Positions 1 through 9,441 of a DNA stretch of 64,000 nt are shown piece after piece. Below the pieces are notes generated by a model. That model was not told where the DNA came from. It saw only the letters and a list, made by a program, of their open reading frames with translations, and made no database searches. Position 1 is the stretch's first letter. Each line of letters begins with the position of its first letter. The stretch is from positions 4,030,001-4,094,000 of the forward strand of contig NZ_CP033966.1 in NCBI RefSeq assembly GCF_003854895.1. Direction: 5' to 3'. The position numbers and the translations under genes are program-made. The DNA is from Pigmentiphaga sp. H8 (GTDB taxonomy: Bacteria; Pseudomonadota; Gammaproteobacteria; Burkholderiales; Burkholderiaceae_B).

Positions 1-2
1 AC

Positions 3-1136
3 CCCGTCGCCGGCGGCGCGCAAGACCGCGCGGACGACTGGCGCATGGCGGCCGCGAGCGCGTCGGGCTCGTCCGAACTGTCCCGCCTGCTGGCCCTGTC
101 GCTGCGGCGCGACGCCCTCAAGCCCTTCGTCGTCAGCGAATACAATCAACCCTATCCCAACCCCGGCGGCTCCGCGATACTCCCCATCATGGCGACCCTC
201 GCTTCGCTGCAGGACTGGGACGGGCTGTTCTTCTTCGACTACGCGGACCAATGGCCGCCGCCGGAGGGGCCGACACGCTTCTCGCTGGCGGGAGACTGGG
301 GCAAGCTGGCCCTGGCCGGACAAAGCGCCCTGCTGTTCCGCTCGGCGTACGTCCGTCCCCTGGCGCGCAGCCTCGATCTTCCCCTGCCCGAATCCGCCGC
401 GCTCGACATCGCGCAGTCGACCGCGGCTGACGCGCTCGAACGCAGCGTCGAGCGCCGGCTGTCCGTCGTTCCCGCGCACGCATGGTCGTTCCGGCTGGCC
501 CAGGCGCCGGGCGCCGACGATGCGTCCTGGACGCCCCCTCCGCCTTCCGGTCAGGCCACGCCCGACGGACAGGTGCACCATGACCCGGCGCAAGGACTCG
601 TCATCGTCGATACCCCCCAAGCATGGGGAGTGTTCGGCCCGCTGGCCGGCCGCCTGTCCGCGCCGGGCATCTCGGTTCGGCCCACCGGTCCCGCGGCCCC
701 GCTGTCGCTGCTGCTGACCCCCCTGGATGGACAGGCCCTGGCCGATTCCGGCCACATGCTGCTGACCGTGGGCAGCGCCACCGCCGGCAGGCAGCCGGGC
801 TCCCAGCCGCCGCGTCCCAAGCGCGTGATTCCCTACCCCGGCAAGCCGGGGTGGATCACGCTCGAGCCCGATGCGGGCGCGGCCGGTCCGTCGGCGCCGC
901 GCGCCACCCTCGGCCCCACCTGGCTTGCCCGCCATCCGCTGGAGCTCGAGATCGCCACGCCGGACCGCCCGGTCGCCGTCTACCCTCTGGACGGCGCGGG
1001 GCGGCGCATGGCGCCCCTGCCCACGGTGGCTGCCGGCGACCAGGCCGTGCGCGTGCGCCTGTACGCGGCGCCCGAACAATCCAGCCCGTGGTTCGAGATC
1101 GTCCGAGGCACCGCCGGACAGGAGACCCGTCCGTGA
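3..1136 (+). CDS. Glycoside hydrolase-like protein, C-terminal part (5' end outside window)
   Basis: The reading frame is open from the first bases of the window, so the true start lies upstream; the first internal ATG is at 45. The segment VVSEYNQPYPNP, about 30 residues after that ATG, followed by a WDGLFFFDYADQW segment, resembles the nucleophile strand of clan GH-A (GH5-like) TIM-barrel glycosidases, with the Glu as candidate catalytic residue. The remaining 250 residues look like beta-rich accessory domains. It opens a tightly coupled + strand polysaccharide operon and overlaps the next start by 4 bp. Likely role is trimming or modifying the polysaccharide made here. Family assignment is tentative because only the C-terminal part is visible. 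Confidence 0.6.
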   Translation, partial: PVAGGAQDRADDWRMAAASASGSSELSRLLALSLRRDALKPFVVSEYNQPYPNPGGSAILPIMATLASLQDWDGLFFFDYADQWPPPEGPTRFSLAGDWGKLALAGQSALLFRSAYVRPLARSLDLPLPESAALDIAQSTAADALERSVERRLSVVPAHAWSFRLAQAPGADDASWTPPPPSGQATPDGQVHHDPAQGLVIVDTPQAWGVFGPLAGRLSAPGISVRPTGPAAPLSLLLTPLDGQALADSGHMLLTVGSATAGRQPGSQPPRPKRVIPYPGKPGWITLEPDAGAAGPSAPRATLGPTWLARHPLELEIATPDRPVAVYPLDGAGRRMAPLPTVAAGDQAVRVRLYAAPEQSSPWFEIVRGTAGQETRP

Positions 1137-2176
1137 ACTCACGCGATCTGCGCATCGAGACCTTGCGCGGCCTGGCCTGCATCCTGCTGGTGGCCTACCA
1201 CGTGATCGGCGACGACGTGCGCGGCCTGCGCCTGCCCGACGATGCATGGCTGCGGTGGTTCTCGGACAGCCTGGTGTACCTGCGCATGCCGCTGTTCACC
1301 TTTCTGTCCGGCTATGTCTATGCCATGCGCCGGCCCGCCCAGGCCGGCGATTTCGTGCCCTTCTTCCGCGGCAAGGTGCGACGGCTGCTGCTGCCGCTGC
1401 TGATGGTGGGACAGATCTACCAGTACGTGCAGCGCCATGTCGGCGAAGTCAACGTCGAACACGATGGCTCGTGGTTCCGGTTCATGTTCTACGCCTACGA
1501 CCACTTCTGGTTCCTGCAGGCGCTGTTCCTGATCTTCATCGTCATCTACGTCCTGGACGTCTCCGGAGCCGGCCGCAATCGCCGCTGGCTCTGGACGGTC
1601 ACGCTGCTGGCCTTCCTGGTCCTGCCGCACATCCGGTTCGCCGCCAATCCGTTCTCGATCAACGGTGCGTTCTACCTGCTGCCCTACTTCCTGCTGGGCG
1701 TCGCGCTGCGCCGCACGCCTGGCCTGGACGCGCCCGCCTCGCTGCCGCGCTACTGGCTGCCCTGCGCGGCCGCGGCCCTGCTCGTCTGCCTCGTCTGGCA
1801 CCAGGCCAGCCTGGCCGGCTGGAACGTTCCGCACCTGTCGGCCGACGCCCTGTCGGGGCAGTTGTACTCCGCCGTCAGCATTGCGTTCCTGTATTCGATC
1901 GCCTGGCAATGGAAGCCGCTGGTGCGCATAGGCGGCTACTCCTATTCCATCTACCTGTTCCATGTGTTCGGCACCGCCGGCAGCCGCATCCTGCTCACCC
2001 ACTTGAACGTGCACGAACCGGTGGTGCTGTTCGTCTGCGGCCTGGCCTCCGGCATCCTGCTGCCCATCCTGCTGGAGATCGTGTTCGACCGCTGGGGCAT
2101 CACGCGGCTGCTGTTCCTGGGCAAGGCCTATGTCCGCGGCGGCTCCGCCCGCCGCACCGGAGTCCAGCATGAATGA
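1133..2176 (+). CDS. Acyltransferase family 3 membrane protein (347 aa)
   Basis: Integral membrane O-acyltransferase of the acyltransferase-3 family, which moves acyl groups from the cytoplasm onto surface sugars. The N-terminus carries the family signature E-x2-R-x10-H (Glu9, Arg12, His23 in RIETLRG...AYHV), followed by about ten hydrophobic segments and a MPLFTFLSGYV segment near residue 55. The GTG start at 1133 overlaps the previous TGA by 4 bp (GTGA), which fixes it by translational coupling. It is the first of three such acyltransferases in the cluster, suggesting a heavily acylated polymer. Acceptor sugar and acyl group cannot be read from sequence. Confidence 0.88.
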   Translation: MNSRDLRIETLRGLACILLVAYHVIGDDVRGLRLPDDAWLRWFSDSLVYLRMPLFTFLSGYVYAMRRPAQAGDFVPFFRGKVRRLLLPLLMVGQIYQYVQRHVGEVNVEHDGSWFRFMFYAYDHFWFLQALFLIFIVIYVLDVSGAGRNRRWLWTVTLLAFLVLPHIRFAANPFSINGAFYLLPYFLLGVALRRTPGLDAPASLPRYWLPCAAAALLVCLVWHQASLAGWNVPHLSADALSGQLYSAVSIAFLYSIAWQWKPLVRIGGYSYSIYLFHVFGTAGSRILLTHLNVHEPVVLFVCGLASGILLPILLEIVFDRWGITRLLFLGKAYVRGGSARRTGVQHE

Positions 2177-3092
2177 GCCGCCCCGCATCGCGGTCTGCAT
2201 CGCCACCTACCGGCGCGCCGAGCGCCTGGACGCGCTGCTGGGCGATCTTGCCGGACAGACGCTCGGGCCGGGCCAGGTGGTCGTGGTGGACAACGATCCG
2301 GCCGGCAGCGCGCGCGCCGTGGTCGAGGCTCGCCGGGCGACGTTTCCGGCGCCCCTGGTCTACGACATCCAGCCGGAAAAGAACATCTCGCTGACGCGCA
2401 ACCGCTGCGTGGCCCATGCGCGCGCGGACTGGCTGGCCTTCGTCGACGACGACGAGCGCGTGGGCTCGACGTGGCTGCAGGCGCTGTACGCCGCCGCCCT
2501 GGACCATGCCGCCGATGGCGTGCTGGCCCCCGTGGTGCCGGTCGTGCCCGCGGACGCGCCGGCCTGGATCCGGCGTGGCGGGTTCTACGACGGCCCCCGG
2601 ATGGCGACGGGCTCGCTCGTGCCGCTGAACGTCATGCGCATCGGCAACGCCCTGATCGCGGCGCGGTGGCTGGCCGGCCAGGAGGCGGCGGGGCCGTTCG
2701 ATCCCTCGTTCGGGCTGACCGGCGGCGAGGACGGCGACCTGCTGATGCGGCTGGTCGGCCAGGGCGCCCGGATCGTCTGGAGCGACGAGGCGGTGGCCAC
2801 CGAGGACGTGGTGCCGTCCCGCCTGCGCCTGAAATGGATCCTGGCGCGCGCCTTGCGCGGGGGCCAGGACTATGCCCGCCACTTCCTGGAAGGCAAGCTT
2901 GGCGGCTCGGGACTCACGCACAAGCTGCTGTTCTTTGCCCGCGCCCTGGCGCAGGCGCTGGCCGCGCTGCTGCTGGCCCTGGTCACGCTGCCCACCGGCC
3001 TGCACCGCAGCGCGCACTGGCTCGCGCGCGCCTGTGCGAATGCCGGCAAACTGTCCGTGCTCGCGGGCTGGCATTATCGCGAATATGCCTGA
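2169..3092 (+). CDS. Family 2 glycosyltransferase (307 aa)
   Basis: Cytoplasmic GT-A fold transferase adding one sugar to the lipid-linked repeat unit. Features in order: RIAVCIATYRR at residue 6 (nucleotide-binding start), a WLAFVDDDE metal-binding DXD-type motif at about 89-96, and a GGEDGDLLMRL catalytic-base region near 185. A hydrophobic stretch near the C-terminus may anchor it to the membrane. The ATG at 2169 lies inside the stop of the preceding acyltransferase (8-bp overlap). Donor sugar not determinable. Confidence 0.88.
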   Translation: MNEPPRIAVCIATYRRAERLDALLGDLAGQTLGPGQVVVVDNDPAGSARAVVEARRATFPAPLVYDIQPEKNISLTRNRCVAHARADWLAFVDDDERVGSTWLQALYAAALDHAADGVLAPVVPVVPADAPAWIRRGGFYDGPRMATGSLVPLNVMRIGNALIAARWLAGQEAAGPFDPSFGLTGGEDGDLLMRLVGQGARIVWSDEAVATEDVVPSRLRLKWILARALRGGQDYARHFLEGKLGGSGLTHKLLFFARALAQALAALLLALVTLPTGLHRSAHWLARACANAGKLSVLAGWHYREYA

Positions 3093-3102
3093 GGATCCAT
3101 TC

Positions 3103-4284
3103 GTGGGACTGATCTATTTCCTGCTTTGCCTGGCGGCCGTTCCCGCCACCATTTCCTGCCTCTACCTGGGCCTGATGACGCTGTTGTCATGGCGCGCGCC
3201 CACGCCGCAGCCGGCGTCGCGCTCGCTGCGCTTCGACATCCTGGTCCCCGCCCACAACGAGGCCGCCGTGATCGAACGCACGGTCGCCAGCCTGCGGCAG
3301 ATCGACTGGCCCACCGACTGCATGCGCGTCGTCGTGATCGCCGACAACTGCGCCGACGACACCGCGCAACTGGCCGCGGCCGCGGGTGCCACGGTCATCG
3401 AGCGCCGCGACGAGACGCTGCGCGGCAAGGGCTATGCGCTGGCCCATGGCATCGCCCACAGCGCCGCGGGACGATGGGCGGACGCCATCGCCGTGGTCGA
3501 TGCCGATACGGTGGTCTCGCCCAATTTCCTGTCGGCCTTCGCCGCGCGCATCGAGCAAGGCGCACAGGCCCTGCAAGCCAACTACGGCGTGCTGAATCCC
3601 GACGACTCCTGGCGCACGCGCATCATCACCATCGCCTACGGCGCCTTCCATGCGGTCCGTGGGCGTGCCCGGGAACGGCTGCGCGTTTCCTGCGGCCTGC
3701 GCGGCAACGGCATGGGTTTCACCCATGCGCTGCTGCGCGACCACCCGTTCCGCTCGGTCTCGCTGACCGAGGACCTGGAACAGGGGATCGTCCTGGGCCT
3801 GGAGGGCATCCGCGTCTGGTACGTGGACGAGGCCCACGCCGACGCCGAGCTGGTAGCCTCGGGATCGGCCTCCGTCTCGCAGCGCCAGCGCTGGGAAGGC
3901 GGCCGCTTCGCTGTCATCCGGATCTACACCGGCAGGCTGCTGCGCGCCGGACTGACTCGGCCGGACCGCATCTGCATGGATCTCGCGCTGGACCTGCTGA
4001 CCCTGCCCATCGGCTACGTCGCGCTGGAAATCGGCGCCCTGCTGGTGCTCGCGCTGCTGGCCGCGCTGGTCACGCCCGCTGCCTGGGCCTGGGTGGGCTG
4101 GGCGGTCCTGATGGGCATCATCCTGGGCGCGCACATCCTGCGTGGCTGGCAACTGGGGCCGCTGGGCCCGCGAGCGCTGCTCGACCTGGCGCGCGCGCCG
4201 TTCTTCGTGCTGTGGAAACTCCATGCTCTCCTGCGGCGGCGCGGGGAACAGGGCTGGGTCAAGACCCGGCGCGACGGGCAATGA
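3103..4284 (+). CDS. Processive-type family 2 glycosyltransferase, membrane bound (393 aa)
   Basis: GT2 enzyme of the cellulose/hyaluronan-synthase-like group. An N-terminal TM segment is followed by FDILVPAHNE, a VVDADT DXD motif, a TEDLEQG catalytic TED motif and a QRQRW (QxxRW) motif, then two or three C-terminal TM segments. The chosen GTG at 3103 has GAGGA at 3091-3095, seven bases upstream. An ATG at 3085, overlapping the previous gene by 8 bp, is an alternative without a visible ribosome-binding site. QxxRW suggests it either polymerises or transfers at the membrane; single-addition transferases with this motif also exist. Confidence 0.85.
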   Translation: MGLIYFLLCLAAVPATISCLYLGLMTLLSWRAPTPQPASRSLRFDILVPAHNEAAVIERTVASLRQIDWPTDCMRVVVIADNCADDTAQLAAAAGATVIERRDETLRGKGYALAHGIAHSAAGRWADAIAVVDADTVVSPNFLSAFAARIEQGAQALQANYGVLNPDDSWRTRIITIAYGAFHAVRGRARERLRVSCGLRGNGMGFTHALLRDHPFRSVSLTEDLEQGIVLGLEGIRVWYVDEAHADAELVASGSASVSQRQRWEGGRFAVIRIYTGRLLRAGLTRPDRICMDLALDLLTLPIGYVALEIGALLVLALLAALVTPAAWAWVGWAVLMGIILGAHILRGWQLGPLGPRALLDLARAPFFVLWKLHALLRRRGEQGWVKTRRDGQ

Positions 4285-5567
4285 CAGGCTCGCCATTCTC
4301 TTCCCGGCTGGTACGGCTGTTCGGCAGCTCGATCGTCGACCAGGCGCTGCTGTCCGGCGCCAACTTCCTGGTCGGGCTCATCCTGATCCGTTATGCCAGC
4401 GAGACCCAGTACGGGTACTACGTGCTGGCCTTCAACGGCATGATGCTCGCCACCACGCTGCAAGGCACCTTCATCTCGACGCCGCTGGTGATACGCCTGC
4501 CCGGCCTGGACGCCGACGCACGCCGGTCGTGGATCGGCGGCCTGTGGCGGGACCAGCGGCGCTGGACCCTGGCCGGCAGCGCCGTGGCGCTGACCGCCAT
4601 CGGGCTGGCCTGGGCGATGGACGCGCTGCAGCCCGACGCCCTGCCCGTCTGCATCGCGGCGGTCGCCCTGCTGGCCGCCGCGACCTACCGGGAATATTTC
4701 CGCGGCATCCTGCTCGTCTACCAGCGGCCGCACGCGGTCCTGGCCGCCGACACGGTCTACGTGGCGGGCCTGATCGCCGGGGGCCTGCTGGCCATGAACC
4801 AGCCCATCGCCGCCACGATCGCGCTGGGCGGTGCCGCGCTGTCCGCGCTGGCCTGCGGCAGGCTGCTGCGCCGCGCACTGCGCGACGACATGGATGCCGG
4901 CGCCCCGCCGGGCCGCATGCGCGAGATCGCCCACGTCGGCTTCTGGGCGGCCTCGGGCGGCGTCATCTACTGGCTGTTCAACCAGGGCTACAGCTTCCTG
5001 GCCGCGGCCACGCTGGACCTGACTGCCGTGGCCGCCCTGGCCGCGTCCCGGCTCGTCATGATGCCCGTGAACCTGGTGACGGCCGGCGTGCAGAAGCAAT
5101 TGACGCCCATCGCCTCGGGCTGGCTGCACGAGCTCGGGCCGCGCGCAACCGCACGGCGCCTCGCGCTGTTCTCCGCCATCCTGGGGACGATGACGCTGGC
5201 CTACCTGGGCATCGCCTGGCTGCTGCGCGACTGGATCTTCATCGACCTGATGCGCAAGGATTTCGCGCAGCGTGACGTCCTGTTCCAGCTGTGGGCCGCC
5301 GTCTTCCTGGTCATGTCGCTGCGGGACCCGCTGATGCTTCTGCTGTTGCTGCGGCAGCGGCTGCGCCTGCTGACCGCCATCACGCTGGGATCGGCGCTGC
5401 TGTCGCTGGCCATCTGCTATGCGGCGATGCTGCGCTGGGGCGCGACCGGCGCGCCGTTCGGCGTTCTATGCGGCGAACTGTTCTACATCACCGCCGTCCT
5501 GGTCTGCACGCGCGCCGAGATGCGCCGCGCCGAGACGGCGGCCGGCACGCGGGAGGCCTTGCCGTGA
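4281..5567 (+). CDS. Polysaccharide flippase-like membrane protein (428 aa)
   Basis: Very hydrophobic protein with about 12 predicted TM helices, beginning LVRLFGSSIVDQALLSGANFLVGLILIRYAS, typical of the MOP/Wzx-like polysaccharide exporter family. Expected role: flipping the undecaprenyl-linked repeat unit across the inner membrane. It is coupled to the upstream transferase by a 4-bp ATGA overlap and to the downstream deacetylase by a GTGA overlap. No Wzy polymerase is obvious in the window, so the polymerase may lie beyond the left edge. Confidence 0.78.
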   Translation: MTGSPFSSRLVRLFGSSIVDQALLSGANFLVGLILIRYASETQYGYYVLAFNGMMLATTLQGTFISTPLVIRLPGLDADARRSWIGGLWRDQRRWTLAGSAVALTAIGLAWAMDALQPDALPVCIAAVALLAAATYREYFRGILLVYQRPHAVLAADTVYVAGLIAGGLLAMNQPIAATIALGGAALSALACGRLLRRALRDDMDAGAPPGRMREIAHVGFWAASGGVIYWLFNQGYSFLAAATLDLTAVAALAASRLVMMPVNLVTAGVQKQLTPIASGWLHELGPRATARRLALFSAILGTMTLAYLGIAWLLRDWIFIDLMRKDFAQRDVLFQLWAAVFLVMSLRDPLMLLLLLRQRLRLLTAITLGSALLSLAICYAAMLRWGATGAPFGVLCGELFYITAVLVCTRAEMRRAETAAGTREALP

Positions 5568-6331
5568 CCCGGGCCATCCCCATCCTGATGTACCACCAGA
5601 TCGACGCGATGCCGCCCGCGGGCACGCCGTTCCGGCATCTGACGGTCACGCCGGCCGCGTTCGCCGCGCAGATGCGCTGGATGCACAGGCTGGGCTATCG
5701 CGGCCTGTCGATGCGGGACCTGCAACCCTATCTGTCGGGCGAACGGCGGGGCCAAGTGTTCGGGATCACCTTCGACGACGGCTATCTGAACGTGCTGCGC
5801 CACGCGCTGCCCGTGCTGCGCGACGTAGGGTTCAGCGCGACCAACTACGTGGTGGCCAACCGCGTGGGCGGAACGAACGACTGGGACGCCGCGCACGGCA
5901 TCCGGCAGGTGCCCCTGATGTCGGCCGACGAGCTGCGGCAATGGGCCGAGGCGGGCCAGGAGATCGGTTCGCATACGACCGACCACGTGGACCTGACCCG
6001 GCAGGAGCCCGAACAGGCGCGGGCGCAGATCGCCGGCTCCCGCCAGCGGCTGCAGGCCCTGACGGGCCAGCCCGTGGATGCCTTCTGCTTCCCCTATGGA
6101 CGCTACGACGAACGGCACGCCGAACTGGCGCGCGAGGCTGGCTATCGCACCGCGACCACCATCCAGCGCGGGCGCGCCAGGGCGGGGGACGACGCCTGGC
6201 AGTTGCCCCGGATCACGGTGGACGGCACGGCCGGTTTGGCAGCTTTCCTGGCGCAACTGCTGACGCCCTACGAGGACTGGCGCGCGGGCTGGCAACGGTT
6301 CAAGCGGGCAAGGCCCCATCGGCATGGCTGA
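5564..6331 (+). CDS. Polysaccharide deacetylase family protein (255 aa)
   Basis: NodB-homology (carbohydrate esterase 4) protein. It shows ITFDDGY (metal-binding/catalytic Asp pair, about residue 66), SHTTDHVDL (the H-x3-H metal ligands, about residue 143) and CFPYGRYDERH (about residue 177). Such enzymes remove N-acetyl groups from amino sugars. No signal peptide is visible: the protein starts with TRAIPILMYHQID, so it may act on lipid-linked precursor in the cytoplasm or be released otherwise. The GTG start overlaps the previous stop by 4 bp. An amino-sugar component of the polymer is inferred. Confidence 0.85.
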   Translation: MTRAIPILMYHQIDAMPPAGTPFRHLTVTPAAFAAQMRWMHRLGYRGLSMRDLQPYLSGERRGQVFGITFDDGYLNVLRHALPVLRDVGFSATNYVVANRVGGTNDWDAAHGIRQVPLMSADELRQWAEAGQEIGSHTTDHVDLTRQEPEQARAQIAGSRQRLQALTGQPVDAFCFPYGRYDERHAELAREAGYRTATTIQRGRARAGDDAWQLPRITVDGTAGLAAFLAQLLTPYEDWRAGWQRFKRARPHRHG

Positions 6332-7397
6332 CCCGACCGTGCCCCAGCTGCCGCGCCACGCGCACATCGACGTCGCCAAGGGGATAGGCATCGCGCTGGT
6401 GGTCCTGGGCCACGGCTGGTGGCTGTTCGATTCGCGGCCCCGGCTGCTCGACGTCATCACCTCCTTCCACTTGCCCATCTTCCTGTTCCTGTCCGGCGTC
6501 CTGCTGCACCCCGAGCGCTCGTGGCCGGCGTTCGCGGCGGGCCGGGCCCAGGCCCTGCTCAAGCCGTATTTCACGGTGCTGCTGGTGCTGGCCGTGGCGG
6601 CGGTGGCGCTGCGCGGCCAGCGCTTCATCGACCGTGCCGCCGCCATGCTCTACGGCAACGGCGAGACGCTGACCTGGATTCCGATGTGGTTCCTGCCCTA
6701 TGCGTGGCTGGTCATGCTGGCGACCTACTGGCTGATCCAGCGGCGCGCGGTGGCCGAGCGCGCGGCGGTACACACGGCGCTGCTGCTGGCGCTGGCCTGG
6801 GGCGGCGCGCTGGCCGTCCCGCTGGCCTGGGACCTGCCCGTCTCGCTGTTCGGCCAGCAGATCGTCGTGCGCGGCCTGCCCTTCAGCGTCGACCTGCTGC
6901 CCATAGGCTGCTTCTTCATGCTGCTGGGCTACGCCTTGCGCCGCCACGTGCTGGCCGATACCGGCCGGGCGACGCGCATCGCGTGCTGGGCAGCCCCCAT
7001 CGCGTTCCTGGCCTGGCATGCCCTGGTGCCCGCCTCGCTCGACCTGAACCTGCGACGCTACGACGATCCGCTGCTGTCCACGGTGGCAGCACTGATCGGC
7101 ATCGCCGGCGCGCTGGCCGTGGCCCGCGCCCTGGCCCCGGCGCGCGGGCTGGGCCCGATGCTCGGCTACCTGGGCAAGGCCTCGCTGTTCATCCTGATCT
7201 TCCACCAGCCCGTGCAGACCGCGGCCTGGCAGGCACTTCATCCCGCTCTGGGCACCGCCGGCGCGGCCCTGCTGGCCTGGCTGGCCGGACTGGCGCTACC
7301 CACCCTGTTTTTCGCCGCGGCCGGCCGCGTCGCGCCGCTGCGCGCCCTGCTGCTGCCCGCGCCGCGCGCCGCCGGGCCGGACGCAAGAAGGAACTGA
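6324..7397 (+). CDS. Acyltransferase family 3 membrane protein (357 aa)
   Basis: Second acyltransferase-3 protein, of the subgroup beginning H-x-D-x-A-K-G-I-x-I-x-L-V-V-L-G-H (HIDVAKGIGIALVVLGH near residue 13), seen in sugar O-acetylases. About ten TM helices follow. It overlaps the deacetylase end by 8 bp, so the genes are translated as one operon. Likely adds an O-acyl group to the polysaccharide or its precursor. Confidence 0.87.
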   Translation: MADPTVPQLPRHAHIDVAKGIGIALVVLGHGWWLFDSRPRLLDVITSFHLPIFLFLSGVLLHPERSWPAFAAGRAQALLKPYFTVLLVLAVAAVALRGQRFIDRAAAMLYGNGETLTWIPMWFLPYAWLVMLATYWLIQRRAVAERAAVHTALLLALAWGGALAVPLAWDLPVSLFGQQIVVRGLPFSVDLLPIGCFFMLLGYALRRHVLADTGRATRIACWAAPIAFLAWHALVPASLDLNLRRYDDPLLSTVAALIGIAGALAVARALAPARGLGPMLGYLGKASLFILIFHQPVQTAAWQALHPALGTAGAALLAWLAGLALPTLFFAAAGRVAPLRALLLPAPRAAGPDARRN

Positions 7398-7399
7398 AC

Positions 7400-8440
7400 A
7401 TGGAAATCCGCTCCATCCAGCACTTGCGGGCGATCGCGGCGCTGATGGTCGTCGTCTTCCACCTGCATCCGCAGCTGGCCCGCATGGGCTACGAGGGCGC
7501 CTGGCCCGACTGGCTGTCCAACGGCGTGGACATCTTTTTCGTGATCAGCGGCTTCATCATGTGGACCACGACCACGGGCCGCCCGGTCACGCCCCTGGAC
7601 TTCTACCGCCGGCGCATCGTCCGCATCGTGCCGCTGTACTGGCTGATCACCTCCGTCGTCGTAGCGATCATGCTGGCGGCGCCGCATCTGCTGCAGTCCG
7701 CACGCTTCGACCTGCCACACGTGCTGGCCTCGTATGCCTTCATCGCCTGGCCATCGCCGGCGGGCCATGTGGAGCCCGTGCTCGTCCCGGGCTGGACGCT
7801 GAACTACGAGATGTTCTTCTATCTGCTGTTCGGCCTCGCCCTGCTGCTGCCCGAACGGCGCCGGCTGGCCGCCACGGGCCTCGTGCTGGCGGCGCTCGCG
7901 GCGGTGGGCTGGTGGCTGCGGCCCGCCTCGCCCGCGGCGGGCTTCTATACGTCGGACATCATGCTGGAATTCCTGGCCGGCATGATGCTGGGCCAGGTCT
8001 ATGCCCGCGGCCGGTGGCCGTCGCGCAACGCGGCGGGTTGGCTGCTGGTACTGGCCGGTCTCGCGCTGCTGGCCGGATCGGGCGCCTGGCCCGCCGGCAC
8101 GTCGCGCCTGTTGCAGGCGGGCCTGCCCTCGATCCTGATCGTGGCCGGGGCCCTGACGATCGAACGTGCTCGCGGCACCCCGGCATGGCCGCTGCTGCAT
8201 CGGGTGGGCGACGCCTCGTATTCGCTGTACCTGATCCACCCGCTGGTGCTGTCGGCCCTGTCGCAGGCTTGGCGCAAGGCCGGCCTGGGCGGCACGACGG
8301 GGGGCATGGCGGCCTTCTGCCTGGTCGCGATCGCCGTCTCCACCCTGGCCGGGCTCGCCTGCCACCGGCTGGTCGAACGGCCGCTGGGGCAGCGGTTCGC
8401 GCGCCGGCGGCTGCCGGCCACCCGCGCTACGACAGGTTGA
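7400..8440 (+). CDS. Acyltransferase family 3 membrane protein (346 aa)
   Basis: Third acyltransferase-3 protein; starts MEIRSIQHLRAIAALMVVVFHLHP with the conserved R-x10-H pair and continues NGVDIFFVISGFIMW, a hallmark of the OafA-like subgroup. About ten TM helices. AAGGA at 7387-7391 lies eight bases before the ATG. It is the last + strand gene of the left operon; its 3' end overlaps the convergent gene by 14 bp. Confidence 0.88.
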   Translation: MEIRSIQHLRAIAALMVVVFHLHPQLARMGYEGAWPDWLSNGVDIFFVISGFIMWTTTTGRPVTPLDFYRRRIVRIVPLYWLITSVVVAIMLAAPHLLQSARFDLPHVLASYAFIAWPSPAGHVEPVLVPGWTLNYEMFFYLLFGLALLLPERRRLAATGLVLAALAAVGWWLRPASPAAGFYTSDIMLEFLAGMMLGQVYARGRWPSRNAAGWLLVLAGLALLAGSGAWPAGTSRLLQAGLPSILIVAGALTIERARGTPAWPLLHRVGDASYSLYLIHPLVLSALSQAWRKAGLGGTTGGMAAFCLVAIAVSTLAGLACHRLVERPLGQRFARRRLPATRATTG

Positions 8441-9440
8441 GGCGGTCTTTCAGCAGCCGCCACAGGCGGCGGGAACGGAGGTTGGCCTGGCGCTGCGCGC
8501 TCCAGTCGATCATGCTGTCGTTCATGTCGTAGTCGCCGCGCTGAGCCTCGGGCACGTCGCCCGACTCCACCGCGGCGATCAGCTCCGGCAACCGCCGATA
8601 GAACTCGTCGCTGCGGTAGGGAGGATGCAGCGACCACATGCCCGGCGCCGTCCCCAGGAAATCCACCCGGTACAGGCCGTGCTCGCGCAGCACTTCGCCC
8701 AGGATGACCTCGGCCTCGCGCGCGATGGGCGGATTGCCCAGCAGATGCGACTTGATCCGGCTGGCCAGCACCGGCGGCGTCAGCGGCAGGACCCCGACCT
8801 TCTCGCGCAGCTTCTGCTGGTCCATCACGAACACGCGGGTGCTGGCGTGCTGGAACCGGTAGGCAAGCCCCAGCTCCGGCCGGTCCAGGCGTTCGGCACC
8901 TTCCCCGTGGCCGAAGATCCGCCCGTCCTCCCTGGGCGGCCCCGGCAGCGGGCCCGCGAGCAGCACGTCGGCATCGCCGTCGAGCAGGCGCACCGCTTCT
9001 TCGACCCACTGCCGGCTCGCGCCACCGAACAGCATGTCGCCGTCGAAATGGACCACGTACCGCGCCCGCGCCTCCAGCAGGCCGTGGAAATAGGCGTAGA
9101 ACGGTCCTCCGTCCCAGGCCTTGACCGGAATGTCGTCCCGGCCGAAATAGGTGTTGGCCACTTCCCGGCGGGCTTCCGGGCGATAGTCGACCTCGTGCCA
9201 GGATACCCGAGGATCCTGGGTCCGCAGTTCGTCGACGATGGCGCGCAGGGCCGCCAGGTTCTCGTCGAAACCGGCGCCGCGATACCGTCCCGCGCGGCTG
9301 CGGTGCACGTCGATGGTGACGACGAAGCGGTCGACCATCGGCCCCCACACCCTCAGTTGGTGGGCCAGCAGGTGCCTGGCGTGGCGCACGTCCATCGGGT
9401 ACATGCTGATCTGCACCGCCACGCGGTAGGGATAGGCCAC
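8427..9440 (-). CDS. Glycosyltransferase-like protein of unknown specificity (337 aa)
   Basis: No family is recognised with certainty. The N-terminus (VAVQISMYPMDVRHARHLLAHQLRVW) and a central YVVHFDGDMLFGG segment (about residue 128, a DXD-like metal site) suggest a GT-A nucleotide-sugar transferase. The start is GTG at 9440, one base after the epimerase stop (9442), so it is the last gene of a - strand operon with epimerase, GMC oxidoreductase, barrel protein and exporter. Its end overlaps the convergent acyltransferase gene by 14 bp. Confidence 0.6.
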   Translation of the reverse strand: MAYPYRVAVQISMYPMDVRHARHLLAHQLRVWGPMVDRFVVTIDVHRSRAGRYRGAGFDENLAALRAIVDELRTQDPRVSWHEVDYRPEARREVANTYFGRDDIPVKAWDGGPFYAYFHGLLEARARYVVHFDGDMLFGGASRQWVEEAVRLLDGDADVLLAGPLPGPPREDGRIFGHGEGAERLDRPELGLAYRFQHASTRVFVMDQQKLREKVGVLPLTPPVLASRIKSHLLGNPPIAREAEVILGEVLREHGLYRVDFLGTAPGMWSLHPPYRSDEFYRRLPELIAAVESGDVPEAQRGDYDMNDSMIDWSAQRQANLRSRRLWRLLKDRLNLS

Positions 9441-9441
9441 G

